Source of the DNA: Alteriqipengyuania bathyomarina_B
GTDB taxonomy: Bacteria; Pseudomonadota; Alphaproteobacteria; Sphingomonadales; Sphingomonadaceae
Assembly (NCBI RefSeq): GCF_038594605.1
Contig: NZ_JBCFZM010000001.1
Coordinates: forward strand, 1,364,001 to 1,428,000
DNA: 64,000 nt
Direction of reading: 5' to 3'
Part shown: in pieces, positions 1-10,013 of the stretch
Layout: each line of letters opens with the position of its first letter
How positions within the stretch are numbered: position 1 is the first letter of the stretch
Program-made: the position numbers and the translations under genes
Notes under the pieces: generated by a model
Seen by the model: the letters and a program-made list of their open reading frames with translations, nothing else
What the model was told of the DNA's origin: nothing
The model's database searches: none

Positions 1-2277
1 GCGATACCGCTGGCCCGTGGCGGAGGACAGCGCATTGGCGATGGCGGGCGGAGCGATCACCGCCCCCAGTTCGCCGGGGTCGAACGGCTCTTCATCGCTG
101 GTCACGAAATCGATCGCGATCTCCGGACATTCGGCCAGCGTGGGGAGGTCGAGCGCCGCCAGCCGCGTTGCAGTCGGCAAGCCCTTCGCGAAGCCGGTTG
201 CCGATCCCAGTGCCAGCGACAGGCCGAAGACCAGCCCGCCCTCGATCTGCTGGCGGACAAGATCGCGGTTGACGATCCGCCCGATATTCGCCGCCACGCT
301 CAGCCGCGTGACGCGCACGCCGCCCTCGCCCTGGCTGGCCTGCGCGACGCAGGCGATCCATCCGGACCGCTCGCCCAGCTGCATGCGATGGCAGGCGAGC
401 CCCTGGCCACCGGCGACCTCTCCGCCGTTCCATTCGGCGAGCCGGGCGGCGCGTTGCAGCACCTCGACCATCGCGAGGTCCTGCCCCAGCATCGCGATCC
501 GGTACGACAGTTTTTCACGCCCCAGCTCCTCGGCCAGTTCGTCGATGAAGCACTCGGTGAAGAACGCCGTGAAGGCATCGCCCCCGCCGCGCATCCGCGC
601 GACCGGCAGCCCGATCGAGACGGGCACGTGCGCCACCGAAAGGTTGGGAATCGCATAGGCGGGCACCGCACCCGACACTGCCAACGGATCGGCCTGCCCG
701 GCGCTGTCTTCGCGTGCGGCCCAGGTCGTCCGGTTGTCGAACAGGCGTGCGCCCTGTTCGCGCATGAAGGGCGGGATCGCGATCTTCGTCTTCAGCGCAA
801 CGATGCTGCCGTCGCGCCCCAGCCGCGCACCGATCTGCGCCGCGGCGGGCGCGCGCGGCGGGCTGTCGATCAATTCCTGCCAGCGCGACCAGACCAGTTG
901 CACCGGGCGACCCAGTTCGCGCGCGATCACCGCGGCCTCGATGGCATGGCGATGATCGAGCCGCGCGTCGAAGCTGCCGCCTGCCGCCATCGGCACCAGG
1001 ATGACGTCTTCCACCCCGATGCCGATCGCGCGGGCTGCCGCGACGCGCGCCCGCTCGGGAGCCTGGCTGGCGATCCACAGCGTGAGTTTGCCATCGTCGA
1101 GCCACGCGGTCGCGGTCGCGGTTTCGATCGGAGCGTGGACAGCAGGCGCAATGTCGTAGCGGCGGGTCAGCGTGGGCTTGCCGTCGAGCACTTCCTGCGC
1201 GCCAACCAGTGCGATCTGCTGCGCTTCGCCGCTGTTGAGCCCCTCGTCGAGTGCTTTGGCGATCCGGCCACTATCGACGGCATTGCTGACACCAAACACC
1301 GGCTTCATCGCCGCCAGCGCCCTCTCCGCCGCCCACCATGTCTCCCCCGCAGCCGCGAGCCAACGATTGCCCTGCACGATGCCGACGAGGCCGCGCACCT
1401 TGGCGGCGGCTTCCTTTTCGTAGCGCTTGAGGATGCTGCGATCGACCGGACCATGGCGGATCGAGACGAAGGCCATGCCGGGCAGGCGGATGTCGCCTGC
1501 GAACAGAAAGCTGCCATCGACCTTGGCGGGCAGATCGATCCGCGGAAAGGCGGTCTCGGCGGTGGAGCCTGCGCCGCGCGGGGGCTCGGCAGGCGGCTGG
1601 CTGCGTAGCGGGGCGACATCGGGCGGATCGCGGCGGCTCGCACCCTCGGCCAGATCGGCAAAGCGCAACTGCCGCTGGCCGGCGATCACGAAGCCATCGC
1701 GCGCGCGGCATTGCTCGGGCGATATGCTCCAACGCTCGGCAGCCTCGGCGATCAGCATGGCGCGCGCGGTCGCGGCCGCTTCGCGTGCGGGCATTTCATA
1801 TGCGGCGAGCGTGGTGCCTGCGGCGGTCGCATTGAAGCGCGTCCGCTCGGCAAAGCGGCGGGCGAGCAGGGAATCGGGATCGCTCGCAATGTCCGCCCCG
1901 CCCGCCAGCCACAGCCGCGCCCAGTGGCTGGCTAGCACGACGTTGGGATAGGCCCCGGTCGGCGGCGCAGGCTCGACCGCGATCTGTCGCCAGTCCGCGC
2001 CAAGCTCCATCGCCACGATCTGCGCAATCAGCGTGGTGACACCCTGCCCCATCTCGCATTGCGGAACGGCGACGGTGATCACCCCGTCATTCGCGATCTT
2101 GAGCCAGGCGTTGAAGCCGACCTCGCCCTCCGCAGGTTCCAGCGGCGCGTCGAAGCGCTGGGGCAGCAGCAGATAGGCGACGACCAGGCCGCCGCCTGCC
2201 GCAGCCCCTGCCAGCACCCCGCGTCGGGAAATCTTCAGGCCGCGTCCGGCCTCGACGCCCCGACGCAGCCCATTCAT
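1..2277 (-). CDS. Molybdopterin-binding subunit of a xanthine dehydrogenase/isoquinoline oxidoreductase family enzyme (C-terminus cut off)
   Basis: The frame is open for 759 codons and runs off the left edge, so the C-terminus is missing. The N-terminus carries a twin-arginine type signal (SRRG at residues 17-20 followed by an Ala/Gly/Val-rich stretch), which suggests export to the periplasm. A GQGV segment (QCEMGQGV) and later glycine-rich motifs fit the molybdenum-cofactor subunit of the aldehyde oxidase/isoquinoline 1-oxidoreductase beta family. The substrate cannot be told from sequence. The ATG overlaps the upstream mrp stop as ATGA, which decides the start. No small 2Fe-2S subunit gene is visible in the window, so the partner would lie beyond the left edge or elsewhere. 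Confidence 0.85.
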   Translation of the reverse strand, partial: MNGLRRGVEAGRGLKISRRGVLAGAAAGGGLVVAYLLLPQRFDAPLEPAEGEVGFNAWLKIANDGVITVAVPQCEMGQGVTTLIAQIVAMELGADWRQIAVEPAPPTGAYPNVVLASHWARLWLAGGADIASDPDSLLARRFAERTRFNATAAGTTLAAYEMPAREAAATARAMLIAEAAERWSISPEQCRARDGFVIAGQRQLRFADLAEGASRRDPPDVAPLRSQPPAEPPRGAGSTAETAFPRIDLPAKVDGSFLFAGDIRLPGMAFVSIRHGPVDRSILKRYEKEAAAKVRGLVGIVQGNRWLAAAGETWWAAERALAAMKPVFGVSNAVDSGRIAKALDEGLNSGEAQQIALVGAQEVLDGKPTLTRRYDIAPAVHAPIETATATAWLDDGKLTLWIASQAPERARVAAARAIGIGVEDVILVPMAAGGSFDARLDHRHAIEAAVIARELGRPVQLVWSRWQELIDSPPRAPAAAQIGARLGRDGSIVALKTKIAIPPFMREQGARLFDNRTTWAAREDSAGQADPLAVSGAVPAYAIPNLSVAHVPVSIGLPVARMRGGGDAFTAFFTECFIDELAEELGREKLSYRIAMLGQDLAMVEVLQRAARLAEWNGGEVAGGQGLACHRMQLGERSGWIACVAQASQGEGGVRVTRLSVAANIGRIVNRDLVRQQIEGGLVFGLSLALGSATGFAKGLPTATRLAALDLPTLAECPEIAIDFVTSDEEPFDPGELGAVIAPPAIANALSSATGQRYR

Positions 2278-3272
2278 GCGGCGCCGATCCCGAGGCTTTC
2301 CGCAATCTCTGCGGCAATCGCCCGAAAGGCGCTGCCTTCGGGGCTGTCACCCATGGCCACGGGCGCGCCATCGTCGCTCGATTCGCGCACCGCATGGCTC
2401 AGTGGAATGCGCCCGAGGAACGGCAGATCGAGGCGGCCCGCCGCGCGTTCGACCCCGCCGCTGCCGAAGGGATCGCTCGCCTCGCCGCAATGGGGGCAGA
2501 CATAGCCCGCCATGTTCTCGACCAGGCCCAGGATCGGCACTTCGGCCTGATCGAATAGCGAGCCGGCGCGCGCCGCGTCGGCTAGCGCGAGATCCTGCGG
2601 GGTCGACACGATCACCGCGCCATCGGGCTTGAACTTCTGGAGCATGGTGATCTGCACGTCGCCGGTGCCCGGCGGCAGATCGACCAGCAGCAGCTCGGCA
2701 TCGCCCCAGTTCGCTTCGAACAGCTGCGCCAGCGCGCGGCCCGCCATCGGCCCGCGCCACGCGAGCGCGCGGCCCTTGGCAACAAGGTGCCCCATCGACA
2801 GCATCGGGATGTCGGCCACGCCGATTACCGGCTGCAGGGTTTCGCCTTCGGCCTCCGGCTTGCGATCCTCGCTCTTGAGCAGAATCGGCTGCGAGGGGCC
2901 ATAGATATCGGCATCGATCACGCCGACCTTCACGCCTACCCGCCTGAGCGCGACCGCAAGGTTCGCGGTGACAGTCGACTTGCCGACCCCGCCCTTGCCC
3001 GATCCGATCGCGATGATTCGCCGCTGCACTTTCTCGCCCATGAAAGCGACCGCCAGCGTCCGACCCGCCAGCAGATCCTGCAGGCCTTCGCGCAATTCGG
3101 CCTCAAGCGCGTCGCGCGCGCCTTTGCTCAAGCCTGCACCGTCGACCACCAGCGACAGCGAGCCTTTGCCCGCTCCTGCGCCAGCGGCATCATCGCGCGC
3201 CATCGCCGCAGCGACACGCGCAGCCAGTTGCGGACCCAATGCCGCCTTCACATCATTCAGTTCATTCGTCAC
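2274..3272 (-). CDS. mrp: Mrp/NBP35 (ApbC) family Fe-S cluster carrier ATPase
   Basis: This 332-residue protein has an N-terminal MIP18-like region followed by a P-loop ATPase. A deviant Walker A motif (GSGKGGVGKS, about residues 90-99) and a CPHC pair (about residue 255), which would hold a bridging Fe-S cluster in the dimer, are both visible. The family transfers Fe-S clusters to apo-proteins in the cytoplasm. It is translationally coupled to the downstream molybdopterin hydroxylase through an ATGA overlap, so the two are probably co-expressed. Any direct service to the Fe-S partner of that enzyme is inference. Confidence 0.9.
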   Translation of the reverse strand: MTNELNDVKAALGPQLAARVAAAMARDDAAGAGAGKGSLSLVVDGAGLSKGARDALEAELREGLQDLLAGRTLAVAFMGEKVQRRIIAIGSGKGGVGKSTVTANLAVALRRVGVKVGVIDADIYGPSQPILLKSEDRKPEAEGETLQPVIGVADIPMLSMGHLVAKGRALAWRGPMAGRALAQLFEANWGDAELLLVDLPPGTGDVQITMLQKFKPDGAVIVSTPQDLALADAARAGSLFDQAEVPILGLVENMAGYVCPHCGEASDPFGSGGVERAAGRLDLPFLGRIPLSHAVRESSDDGAPVAMGDSPEGSAFRAIAAEIAESLGIGAA

Positions 3273-3346
3273 GCGCGTGTCAATAACAGCAAAAATGCGC
3301 GGGCAACCCCTGTTTTTCGCGAAGCATGCTCCCTATAAGAAATGCC

Positions 3347-4549
3347 ATGAAAATCTTGGACGGGTTTCACTCGAAAATTGCGCTGGCGATGGCCGGCAAG
3401 AACCCATGGGGCGGATCGTCGGGCAATTCCTCCGGCGATGGCGATCGATCCGGTGATTCGGACGGCGGAAAGCCCGCAGGCGGCGGGTCGAAGGGCGACA
3501 GGCCGGATGGACCACGCAACCCATGGGTGCCCAAAGGCGGCGATGGCGGCCCGCGCCGCTCCGCCTCGATCGAGGATATCTTCAAGAACCGCGGCCCCGA
3601 AGGCCCGCGCCGGCGGGCCGGTGGCCCGGGTGGCCCCGGTGGCCCCAACTTCCGCATGCCCCAGCGCCCAGGCGGCAAGAGCTGGGTGCCCGTGATCGTG
3701 ATCATCGCGCTGGTGATTTGGGTTCTGGTGACGAGCACGCACCTGATCGGCCCGCAGCAAAAAGCAGTGGTCAAAACGCTCGGCAACTACACCCGCACGC
3801 TCGATTCGGGTCTGCAGTTCACCGCCCCCTTCCCGTTCGAAACGGTCGATGTTGAGGATGTCGAAGGCGTGCGCCCGGTCCGCATTCCGGGCAACAACAA
3901 CCAGGCCAAGCTCATCCTGACGGGCGACCAGAACCTCGTCGATCTCAGCTATATCGTGCGCTGGAACATCAAGGATCTGGAAGGCTTCAAGTTTCGCGTC
4001 GTCGATCCGGAGGAGACGGTGAACGAGGCCGCCGAAGCCGCGATGCGTGCCGCCGTCGCCGAGACCGAGCTGGACGAGACCTTCTCGGGCCAGGGCCGTG
4101 CGGCGATCGAGCTCGACGTGCGCGAACGCATGCAGGCCACGCTCGACAGCTATGGCGCGGGCGTCCGCGTGCTGGGTGTCGAAATCGAAAAGGCCGATCC
4201 GCCCGCACAGGTGGTCGATGCCTTCCGCGACGTGCAGGTGGCCGAACAGAACGCCGATGCGGCGCGCAACCAGGCGCGTGGCTATGCGCAGCAGATCCTC
4301 GCGCAGGCCGAGGGTGAGGCGCAGGCCTTCGACAAGGTCTACGAGGAATACCGCCTCGCCCCCGAGGTGACGCGCCGACGTATCTATTACGAAACCATGG
4401 AGCGCGTGCTGAGCCGGACCGACAAGACCATCGTCGAGACGGACAACGTCACCCCCTACCTGCCGCTTCCCGAGATCAATCGGCGGCGCGGTGCCGGGGC
4501 GACAGCGCAGCCCGCGCCCTCCACCACCACGACCACGGGAGGCCAGTAA
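3347..4549 (+). CDS. hflK: FtsH protease modulator HflK
   Basis: HflK forms an inner-membrane complex with HflC that encloses the FtsH protease and tunes its activity. The protein has a long Gly/Pro/Asp-rich cytoplasmic N-terminus with the typical KNPWGG motif, one membrane segment (about residues 112-131), and an SPFH/band-7 domain ending in a Thr-rich tail. Start sites at 3326, 3347 and 3389 are all in frame; 3347 is chosen because MKILDGF precedes the KNPWGG motif at the usual distance. It lies 2 bases ahead of hflC, so the pair is one operon. Confidence 0.92.
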   Translation: MKILDGFHSKIALAMAGKNPWGGSSGNSSGDGDRSGDSDGGKPAGGGSKGDRPDGPRNPWVPKGGDGGPRRSASIEDIFKNRGPEGPRRRAGGPGGPGGPNFRMPQRPGGKSWVPVIVIIALVIWVLVTSTHLIGPQQKAVVKTLGNYTRTLDSGLQFTAPFPFETVDVEDVEGVRPVRIPGNNNQAKLILTGDQNLVDLSYIVRWNIKDLEGFKFRVVDPEETVNEAAEAAMRAAVAETELDETFSGQGRAAIELDVRERMQATLDSYGAGVRVLGVEIEKADPPAQVVDAFRDVQVAEQNADAARNQARGYAQQILAQAEGEAQAFDKVYEEYRLAPEVTRRRIYYETMERVLSRTDKTIVETDNVTPYLPLPEINRRRGAGATAQPAPSTTTTTGGQ

Positions 4550-4551
4550 TC

Positions 4552-5394
4552 ATGGTTAGTGTGTGGGATAAATATCGCGCGGTCTTCATCATCATCGGCA
4601 TCGCGATCGTCGCCTTGATGATGAGCATCTATATCGTGCCCGAGGAAGAGCAGGCGGTTATCGTACGGACGGGTGAGCCAGTCGGTACGGTCAACACGAT
4701 CGGCGGCGAAACGAACGCCGGCCTCTATCTGCGGGTGCCCTTCATCGATTCGGTTCGCCGGATAGAGAAGCGCCTGCTCGATCTCGAAATGAACGATCAG
4801 GAAGTCCTCTCGGCCGATCAGCAGCGCCTGCTGGTTAACGCCTATGCGCGCTTCCGCATCGTCGATCCGGTCCGCATGGTCGAACGCGCAGGCACGACCG
4901 ACGGTGTGCGCAATGCGCTCGAGCCGATCCTGAACTCGGTGCTGCGCCAGGAACTGGGCCGTCGCACGTTCCAGGGGATGCTGACCGCCGAACGCGGCAA
5001 CGCGCTCGCCAATGTTCGCGCCAATCTGGACCGGCAGGCGCGTCAGTACGGGGCCGAAGTGGTCGATGTGAAGATCATGCGCACCGACCTGCCCGACGCG
5101 CCGCTGCAGTCTGCCTTCCGCCGGATGGAATCGGATCGCGAACGCGAAGCCCGCACGATCCGCGCTGGCGGTAGCCGCGACGCGCGCATCATCCGCGCCG
5201 AAGCCGACGCCGAAGCGGCCCGCACCTATGCCGACAGCTTCGGCCAGGACCCGGACTTCTACGATTTCTACCGCGCGATGCAGAGCTACGACCAGACGTT
5301 CGAGACCGGTCGCGATGGCGATGCGCAGAGCGAAAGCAGCATCATCCTGTCGCCCGACAACGAATATCTGCGGCAGTTCCGCGGACAGCGTTGA
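4552..5394 (+). CDS. hflC: FtsH protease modulator HflC
   Basis: HflC is the 280-residue partner of HflK. It shows one N-terminal membrane anchor (about residues 8-28, ending YIVPEEEQAV) and a band-7/SPFH domain with an Arg/Glu/Ala-rich helical C-terminal half. It should form the hetero-oligomeric periplasmic cage around FtsH with HflK. The start codon follows the hflK stop by two bases. The closely following degP gene makes this a membrane and envelope protein quality-control cluster. Confidence 0.92.
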   Translation: MVSVWDKYRAVFIIIGIAIVALMMSIYIVPEEEQAVIVRTGEPVGTVNTIGGETNAGLYLRVPFIDSVRRIEKRLLDLEMNDQEVLSADQQRLLVNAYARFRIVDPVRMVERAGTTDGVRNALEPILNSVLRQELGRRTFQGMLTAERGNALANVRANLDRQARQYGAEVVDVKIMRTDLPDAPLQSAFRRMESDREREARTIRAGGSRDARIIRAEADAEAARTYADSFGQDPDFYDFYRAMQSYDQTFETGRDGDAQSESSIILSPDNEYLRQFRGQR

Positions 5395-5483
5395 CCGTTC
5401 GTCGAACGGAGTGCCCCGCCGATAGACAGGGTTTCCTCCGTTCAAACGCGATTAAGCGCCTGCGCCCTTCATTGAGGCGCAGG
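5395..5483. repeat. Two inverted repeats between hflC and degP
   Basis: Directly after the hflC stop, 5395-5409 is a perfect 15-base palindrome around one central base (CCGTTCG/CGAACGG). A second hairpin at 5459-5483 has an 8-bp perfect stem (CCTGCGCC/GGCGCAGG) and a 9-base loop. Neither is followed by a T run, so intrinsic termination is doubtful. They could serve as mRNA 3'-end stabilisers or as an operator ahead of degP. Confidence 0.4.
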
Positions 5484-5551
5484 ATCAAGACCGGGCCCTC
5501 GCGCGTTAATGCGCCGGTGCGGTCGACGACAGAAAAAGGAACCAAGAGGAC

Positions 5552-7081
5552 GTGAGACCCGTGCGATATGCTTATGGCCTGACCTCTGCGCTGCTGATCG
5601 GTGGCGCAACCATTTCCCTCGTAACCGGCCAGCCGGCGGGCGCCCAGGTCGCCCAGAACGCCGACAACCGGATCGAAAACGCAGTGCCGCGCGCCGGCGC
5701 CCCCGCGAGCTTCGCCGATCTGACCGAGCAGCTCGCCCCGGCGGTGGTCAATATCTCCACCCGCCAGCGGGTCGAAGTGCAAAGCTCCAACCCCTTCGCG
5801 GGCACGCCTTTCGAAGGGCTGTTCGGCAATCGCCGGCAGGGCCAGCCGACCACCCGCGAGGGCCAGTCGCTCGGCTCGGGCTTCATCATCTCCTCGGATG
5901 GCTACGTGGTCACCAACAACCATGTCGTCACCCCGCAGGGACGCGGCACGGTGGAAGAAATCACCGTGACCACGCCCGATGGCACCGAATACGAAGCGGA
6001 ACTGGTCGGCAAGGATGCCGAATCCGATCTCGCGGTGCTCAAGATCAACCGCGCCGAGGCCTTCCCCTTCGTCCAGTTCGGCGATTCCGAAAGCGCGCGT
6101 GCGGGCGACTGGGTGGTTGCGATCGGCAACCCCTTCGGCCTCGGTGGCACCGTCACCAGCGGGATCATCTCGTCGGTCCTCCGCACCGCCGGTGCCGGCG
6201 CATATGATCGCTACATCCAGACCGACGCCGCCATCAACCGCGGCAATTCGGGCGGCCCGCTGTTCGACATGCGGGGCAATGTCATCGGCATCAACAACGC
6301 CATCCTCTCGCCCTCGGGCGGTAGCGTGGGCGTCGGTTTCGCCATTCCCGCAGACACTGCGGCACCGATCGTGGAACGGCTGCGCAAGGGCGAGACGATC
6401 GAACGCGGCTATCTGGGTGTCAGCATCGGCCCCGTGACCGATGATTTCGCCGCCGCGCTGGGCCTGCCGCGCAATCGCGGCGAAGTCGTCCAGTCGGTGG
6501 TCGAGGGTGAAGCCGCAGAGCGCGCCGGGATCGAAGCGGGCGACGTGGTGATCGCGGTCAACGGCCGCGACGTTACCCCCGACCAGACGCTTTCGTTCCT
6601 TGTCGCCAATATCGCGCCGGGCACGACCATCCCGGTTACCCTGCTGCGCAATGGCGACCGCCGCACCGTCCGCCTGACCGTGGGCACGCGGCCGAGCGCC
6701 GAAGAGCTTGCCGAAGCGCAGATGTTCGATGGGAACGACGACGAGGACGAAATGAACGCGCCGCTCGATGGTGGCGAATTCCTCGCAGAGAAGCTGGGCA
6801 TCGGCGCGGTCGCGATCAATCCGTCCATCGCCCGCCAGCTGGGCGTGGAAACCGACATGCAAGGCCTCGCCATTGCGGCGATCGATCCGAGCTCGGATGC
6901 CGCGCGCAAGGGCCTGCAGCGGCGCGACATCATCCTGTCCGCCAACAACCAGCCCGTGCCTTCGACCGACGCACTGGAAGCGATTGTGCGCGACGCCGAG
7001 GAACGAGGCCGCGAAGCCATCGTGCTGCGGGTTCAGCGCCCGCGCGGCCCGTCGCAGTATGTCGCGGTGCGCATCCAGTAG
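5552..7081 (+). CDS. degP: Periplasmic serine protease DegP/HtrA (Do family)
   Basis: This 509-residue protein has a secretion signal (hydrophobic segment ending near AGAQV), a trypsin-like domain with the catalytic triad visible (His in NNHV, Asp in ESDLAV, Ser in GNSGGP), and two C-terminal PDZ domains. It degrades or refolds damaged envelope proteins in the periplasm. The start is a GTG preceded by AAGAGGA at good spacing; no in-frame ATG lies nearby. A strong terminator follows. Confidence 0.95.
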   Translation: MRPVRYAYGLTSALLIGGATISLVTGQPAGAQVAQNADNRIENAVPRAGAPASFADLTEQLAPAVVNISTRQRVEVQSSNPFAGTPFEGLFGNRRQGQPTTREGQSLGSGFIISSDGYVVTNNHVVTPQGRGTVEEITVTTPDGTEYEAELVGKDAESDLAVLKINRAEAFPFVQFGDSESARAGDWVVAIGNPFGLGGTVTSGIISSVLRTAGAGAYDRYIQTDAAINRGNSGGPLFDMRGNVIGINNAILSPSGGSVGVGFAIPADTAAPIVERLRKGETIERGYLGVSIGPVTDDFAAALGLPRNRGEVVQSVVEGEAAERAGIEAGDVVIAVNGRDVTPDQTLSFLVANIAPGTTIPVTLLRNGDRRTVRLTVGTRPSAEELAEAQMFDGNDDEDEMNAPLDGGEFLAEKLGIGAVAINPSIARQLGVETDMQGLAIAAIDPSSDAARKGLQRRDIILSANNQPVPSTDALEAIVRDAEERGREAIVLRVQRPRGPSQYVAVRIQ

Positions 7082-7102
7082 GATCGCGTCAAACCGAACA
7101 TC

Positions 7103-7137
7103 AAAGGCCCCGTCGGAGCGATCCGGCGGGGCCTTTT
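7103..7137 (+). terminator. Rho-independent terminator after degP
   Basis: A 14-bp stem (AAAGGCCCCGTCGG with CCGGCGGGGCCTTT, one G-U pair), a 6-base loop and a following T run. The A run on the opposite side means it can also act on the convergent PBP1A gene. Confidence 0.9.
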
Positions 7138-7207
7138 CGTTGTGTGCAATCGGTGATGCGGTGCTGGCGGCGGATGGCCGCTCGGCGCCCCGCCCCCGGG
7201 GTGCGCG

Positions 7208-9418
7208 CTAGTAAATCTGCTCGCGTTGCTGGGGAGGAACCGCCGGCGCCTCTCTCTGCGTCGGCTGGGCCGGTTGCGGTGAGGGACGCGGGGTTGGCGG
7301 TGGCTGCTGCTGGGGCGGCTGCGGGCGGCTCCCTTGTCCGCTGCCCTGATTGCCGCCGCCGATTGCGCGATTGAGAAAGTCGTCGTCGACCGCCTGCGGC
7401 TCGCCATCCGCGCCTGCCCCGGGGTTGCGCGGACGTTCGGTCACGCCTTCGCTCGCCGGGCCTTCCTCGCCCCCACGGCGGCCCGGTTCGATCAGGTTGC
7501 CTTGCTCGTCGATGAAGTAATAGTCTTCCGGATCGCCGTAATAGAACTCTTCGTCCGGCTCGACCTGCCAGTCGGGGAGGTCGGTATCGGTATCGAAAGG
7601 CTCGATCGGGCGATCCTTCACCGCAAAGCGCATGAAGGCGGAAAACGCCTGGGCCGGCGCACGCCCGCCCGACAGCCCGCCGACCGCCTTGTTGTCGTCG
7701 CGCCCCATCCACACACCGGTGGTGATGCCGGAAGAAAAGCCGACGAAATAGCCGTCTTTGTTGGAGCTGGTGGTGCCCGTCTTGCCCGCGACCGGGCGAC
7801 CGATCTGCGCCGCGCGGCCCGTCCCGGTCTGGACCGCGGCCTGCAGCAGGTCGGTCATCTGCGACGCTACGTAATCGGGCACCAGCCGCACTTCGCGCGG
7901 AGTCTCGCGCTGATAGAGCGTCTCGCCGCTGGTGGTCGTCACCTTGACGATGCCATAGGGCTCGACCGCCATGCCCCCTGCCGAAACGGCAGCGAAGGCG
8001 CGGGTCATGTCGATCAGGCGGACCTCCGAACTGCCGAGCACCATCGAGGGGAAAGTGGACACTTCCGAAGTGATCCCGAAACGCCGGGCCATCGATGCGA
8101 CCGTGCCGAAGCCGACCTCGTTGCCCAGTTGCGCAGCGACGGTGTTGACCGAGAAGGCGAAGGCCTGCCGGATGGTCATCTCGCCGGAAAAACGCCCGCT
8201 CGAATTGCGCGGGCTCCAGCCGTCGATGGTGATCGGTGCGTCGACCACCGTATCATCGACCCGGTAGCCCGATTCGAGCGCCGCCAGATAGACGAACAGC
8301 TTCCATGCCGAACCCGGCTGCCGCTTGGCCACCGTGGCGCGGTTGAAATTGCTCTCGACATAGTCCCTGCCGCCGACAAGCGCGCGGATCGCACCGTCGC
8401 GGTCGAGCGCGACCAGCGCCCCTTGCGCACCCTTGGGCGCGTTGGACTTGATCGCCGCAGTCGCCGCGCCTTGCATGCCGACATCGATGGTGGTCCACAC
8501 CTCGATCGGTTCGAGCGTATTGGGCAGCAGGATATCGAGCTGGGGCAGCGCCCAATCGGTGAAATAGCGAACCGAGTTCTGCCCGGTTTCCTGCTTCAGT
8601 TTTACGGCGGAGGGATCGACCGATGCCTGCTCGGCGGTGATCCGGCCCTGCTCCTGCATCAAGCGCAGCACGACCTGCGCGCGGCCCACCGCGGCATCGA
8701 CATCGGCAGTCGGCGAATAGCGGCTCGGCGCCTTGACCAGCCCCGCAATGATCGCCGCCTCGGCGGTCGAAAGCTCGGTCGCGGGATGGCTGAAGAACTT
8801 CCGGCTGGCGCTGTCGACGCCATAAGCACCGCCGCCGAAATAGACCTTGTTGAGGTAAAGCTCGAGGATCTGTTCCTTGTCGAACTTCATCTCGAGCGCC
8901 AGCGCCAGAACGGCCTCGCGCAGCTTGCGGTCGAGCGTGCGGTTGGAGTTGAGGAACACGTTGCGGGCGAGCTGCTGGGTGAGGGTGGATGTGCCGCCGA
9001 CGCGCGAGCGCGATCCGATGATGGGTTCGATGAACGCGCCGCCGGTGCGCACCGGATCAATGCCGAAATGCGAATAGAAGCGGCGATCCTCGACCGCGAT
9101 CATCGCCTGCTTCATGACCTCGGGAATTTCTTCCTTGTCCAGCCACTCGCCCGGGCTCGGCCCGAGTTCGACGATGGCGCTGCCATCGGCCGCGCGCACG
9201 ACGATGGTCTGCGCGGTCTGCGCAGCCTTGAGTTCTTCATAGGAGGGGAGAGAGCGGGCCGCGAAAGCGACCGCCAGGATGAGGAACAGGACTGCCAGAG
9301 CCGCCAGTCCGCCAGCCCACATGACGGTCAGGCGCAGCCAGCGCGGTGCTTTTTCCCACGTCTGCGCCCCGGGAAACCTGCGCCCCCCATTTGCGCGCGT
9401 GATGCTGTTTCCCGCCAT
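7208..9418 (-). CDS. Penicillin-binding protein 1A family bifunctional peptidoglycan synthase
   Basis: This 736-residue class A PBP has a short cytoplasmic N-terminus, one membrane anchor (about residues 30-55), a GT51 glycosyltransferase domain (EDRRFYSHFG) and a transpeptidase domain with SAWK (SxxK), SVN (SxN) and KTGTT (KTG) motifs. It polymerises and crosslinks peptidoglycan on the periplasmic side. The C-terminus is an unusually long Pro/Gln-rich tail (last ~70 residues), probably disordered. It is convergent with degP, sharing the intervening terminator. Confidence 0.93.
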   Translation of the reverse strand: MAGNSITRANGGRRFPGAQTWEKAPRWLRLTVMWAGGLAALAVLFLILAVAFAARSLPSYEELKAAQTAQTIVVRAADGSAIVELGPSPGEWLDKEEIPEVMKQAMIAVEDRRFYSHFGIDPVRTGGAFIEPIIGSRSRVGGTSTLTQQLARNVFLNSNRTLDRKLREAVLALALEMKFDKEQILELYLNKVYFGGGAYGVDSASRKFFSHPATELSTAEAAIIAGLVKAPSRYSPTADVDAAVGRAQVVLRLMQEQGRITAEQASVDPSAVKLKQETGQNSVRYFTDWALPQLDILLPNTLEPIEVWTTIDVGMQGAATAAIKSNAPKGAQGALVALDRDGAIRALVGGRDYVESNFNRATVAKRQPGSAWKLFVYLAALESGYRVDDTVVDAPITIDGWSPRNSSGRFSGEMTIRQAFAFSVNTVAAQLGNEVGFGTVASMARRFGITSEVSTFPSMVLGSSEVRLIDMTRAFAAVSAGGMAVEPYGIVKVTTTSGETLYQRETPREVRLVPDYVASQMTDLLQAAVQTGTGRAAQIGRPVAGKTGTTSSNKDGYFVGFSSGITTGVWMGRDDNKAVGGLSGGRAPAQAFSAFMRFAVKDRPIEPFDTDTDLPDWQVEPDEEFYYGDPEDYYFIDEQGNLIEPGRRGGEEGPASEGVTERPRNPGAGADGEPQAVDDDFLNRAIGGGNQGSGQGSRPQPPQQQPPPTPRPSPQPAQPTQREAPAVPPQQREQIY

Positions 9419-9529
9419 CTAGCCAACTGGTCCCAAATTACGGTGCATAGCGGCACCCGTGATCTCGCCGCTATGCATAGGTGAAGCTCAATGGCGAATG
9501 AACGACATTTTTTGGCCTCAATTCATGAA

Positions 9530-9946
9530 TCAACTGCCAACGGGCGGATCGCCGGCTGCCTCGAACTCCAGCGCGACCGAATTGATGCAATAACGCAGCC
9601 CTGTGGGCTTGGGCCCGTCGGGGAACACATGACCCAGATGCCCCTGACAGGTGGCGCAGAGAACTTCTGTGCGGGTCATCCCGTGCGAGACATCCTGCTT
9701 GGTCTCCACCGCGTCGCCCTCCGCCGGGCTGTAAAAGCTAGGCCAGCCAGAACCGCTGTCGTACTTCTCGGCGCTCGTGAAGACGAGCGTGCCGCAGCCC
9801 GCGCAGTGATATTCGCCCTCGTCCTTGAGCTTGTCGTAGGCGCCGGTGAAAGCCCGCTCGGTCCCGCCTTCGCGCAGGACATGGAACTGTTCGCGGGTCA
9901 GGCGCTCACGCCATTGGTCTTCGGTCAGGTCGAGTGTGTCGGGCAT
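9530..9946 (-). CDS. msrB: Peptide-methionine (R)-S-oxide reductase MsrB
   Basis: This 138-residue protein matches MsrB across its length. It has two zinc-binding CxxC pairs (CAGC and CATC) and the catalytic cysteine in RYCINS. It repairs R-methionine sulfoxide using thioredoxin. The start is supported by a strong AAAGGAG ribosome-binding site 8-9 bases upstream. It stands alone between PBP1A and a glutathione S-transferase. Confidence 0.96.
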   Translation of the reverse strand: MPDTLDLTEDQWRERLTREQFHVLREGGTERAFTGAYDKLKDEGEYHCAGCGTLVFTSAEKYDSGSGWPSFYSPAEGDAVETKQDVSHGMTRTEVLCATCQGHLGHVFPDGPKPTGLRYCINSVALEFEAAGDPPVGS

Positions 9947-10013
9947 TGGGATATCTCCTTTATAGGATATATGGTCCGCACGCTGCCCCCGTTCCAGCTT
10001 CCTTTGTGCGAGC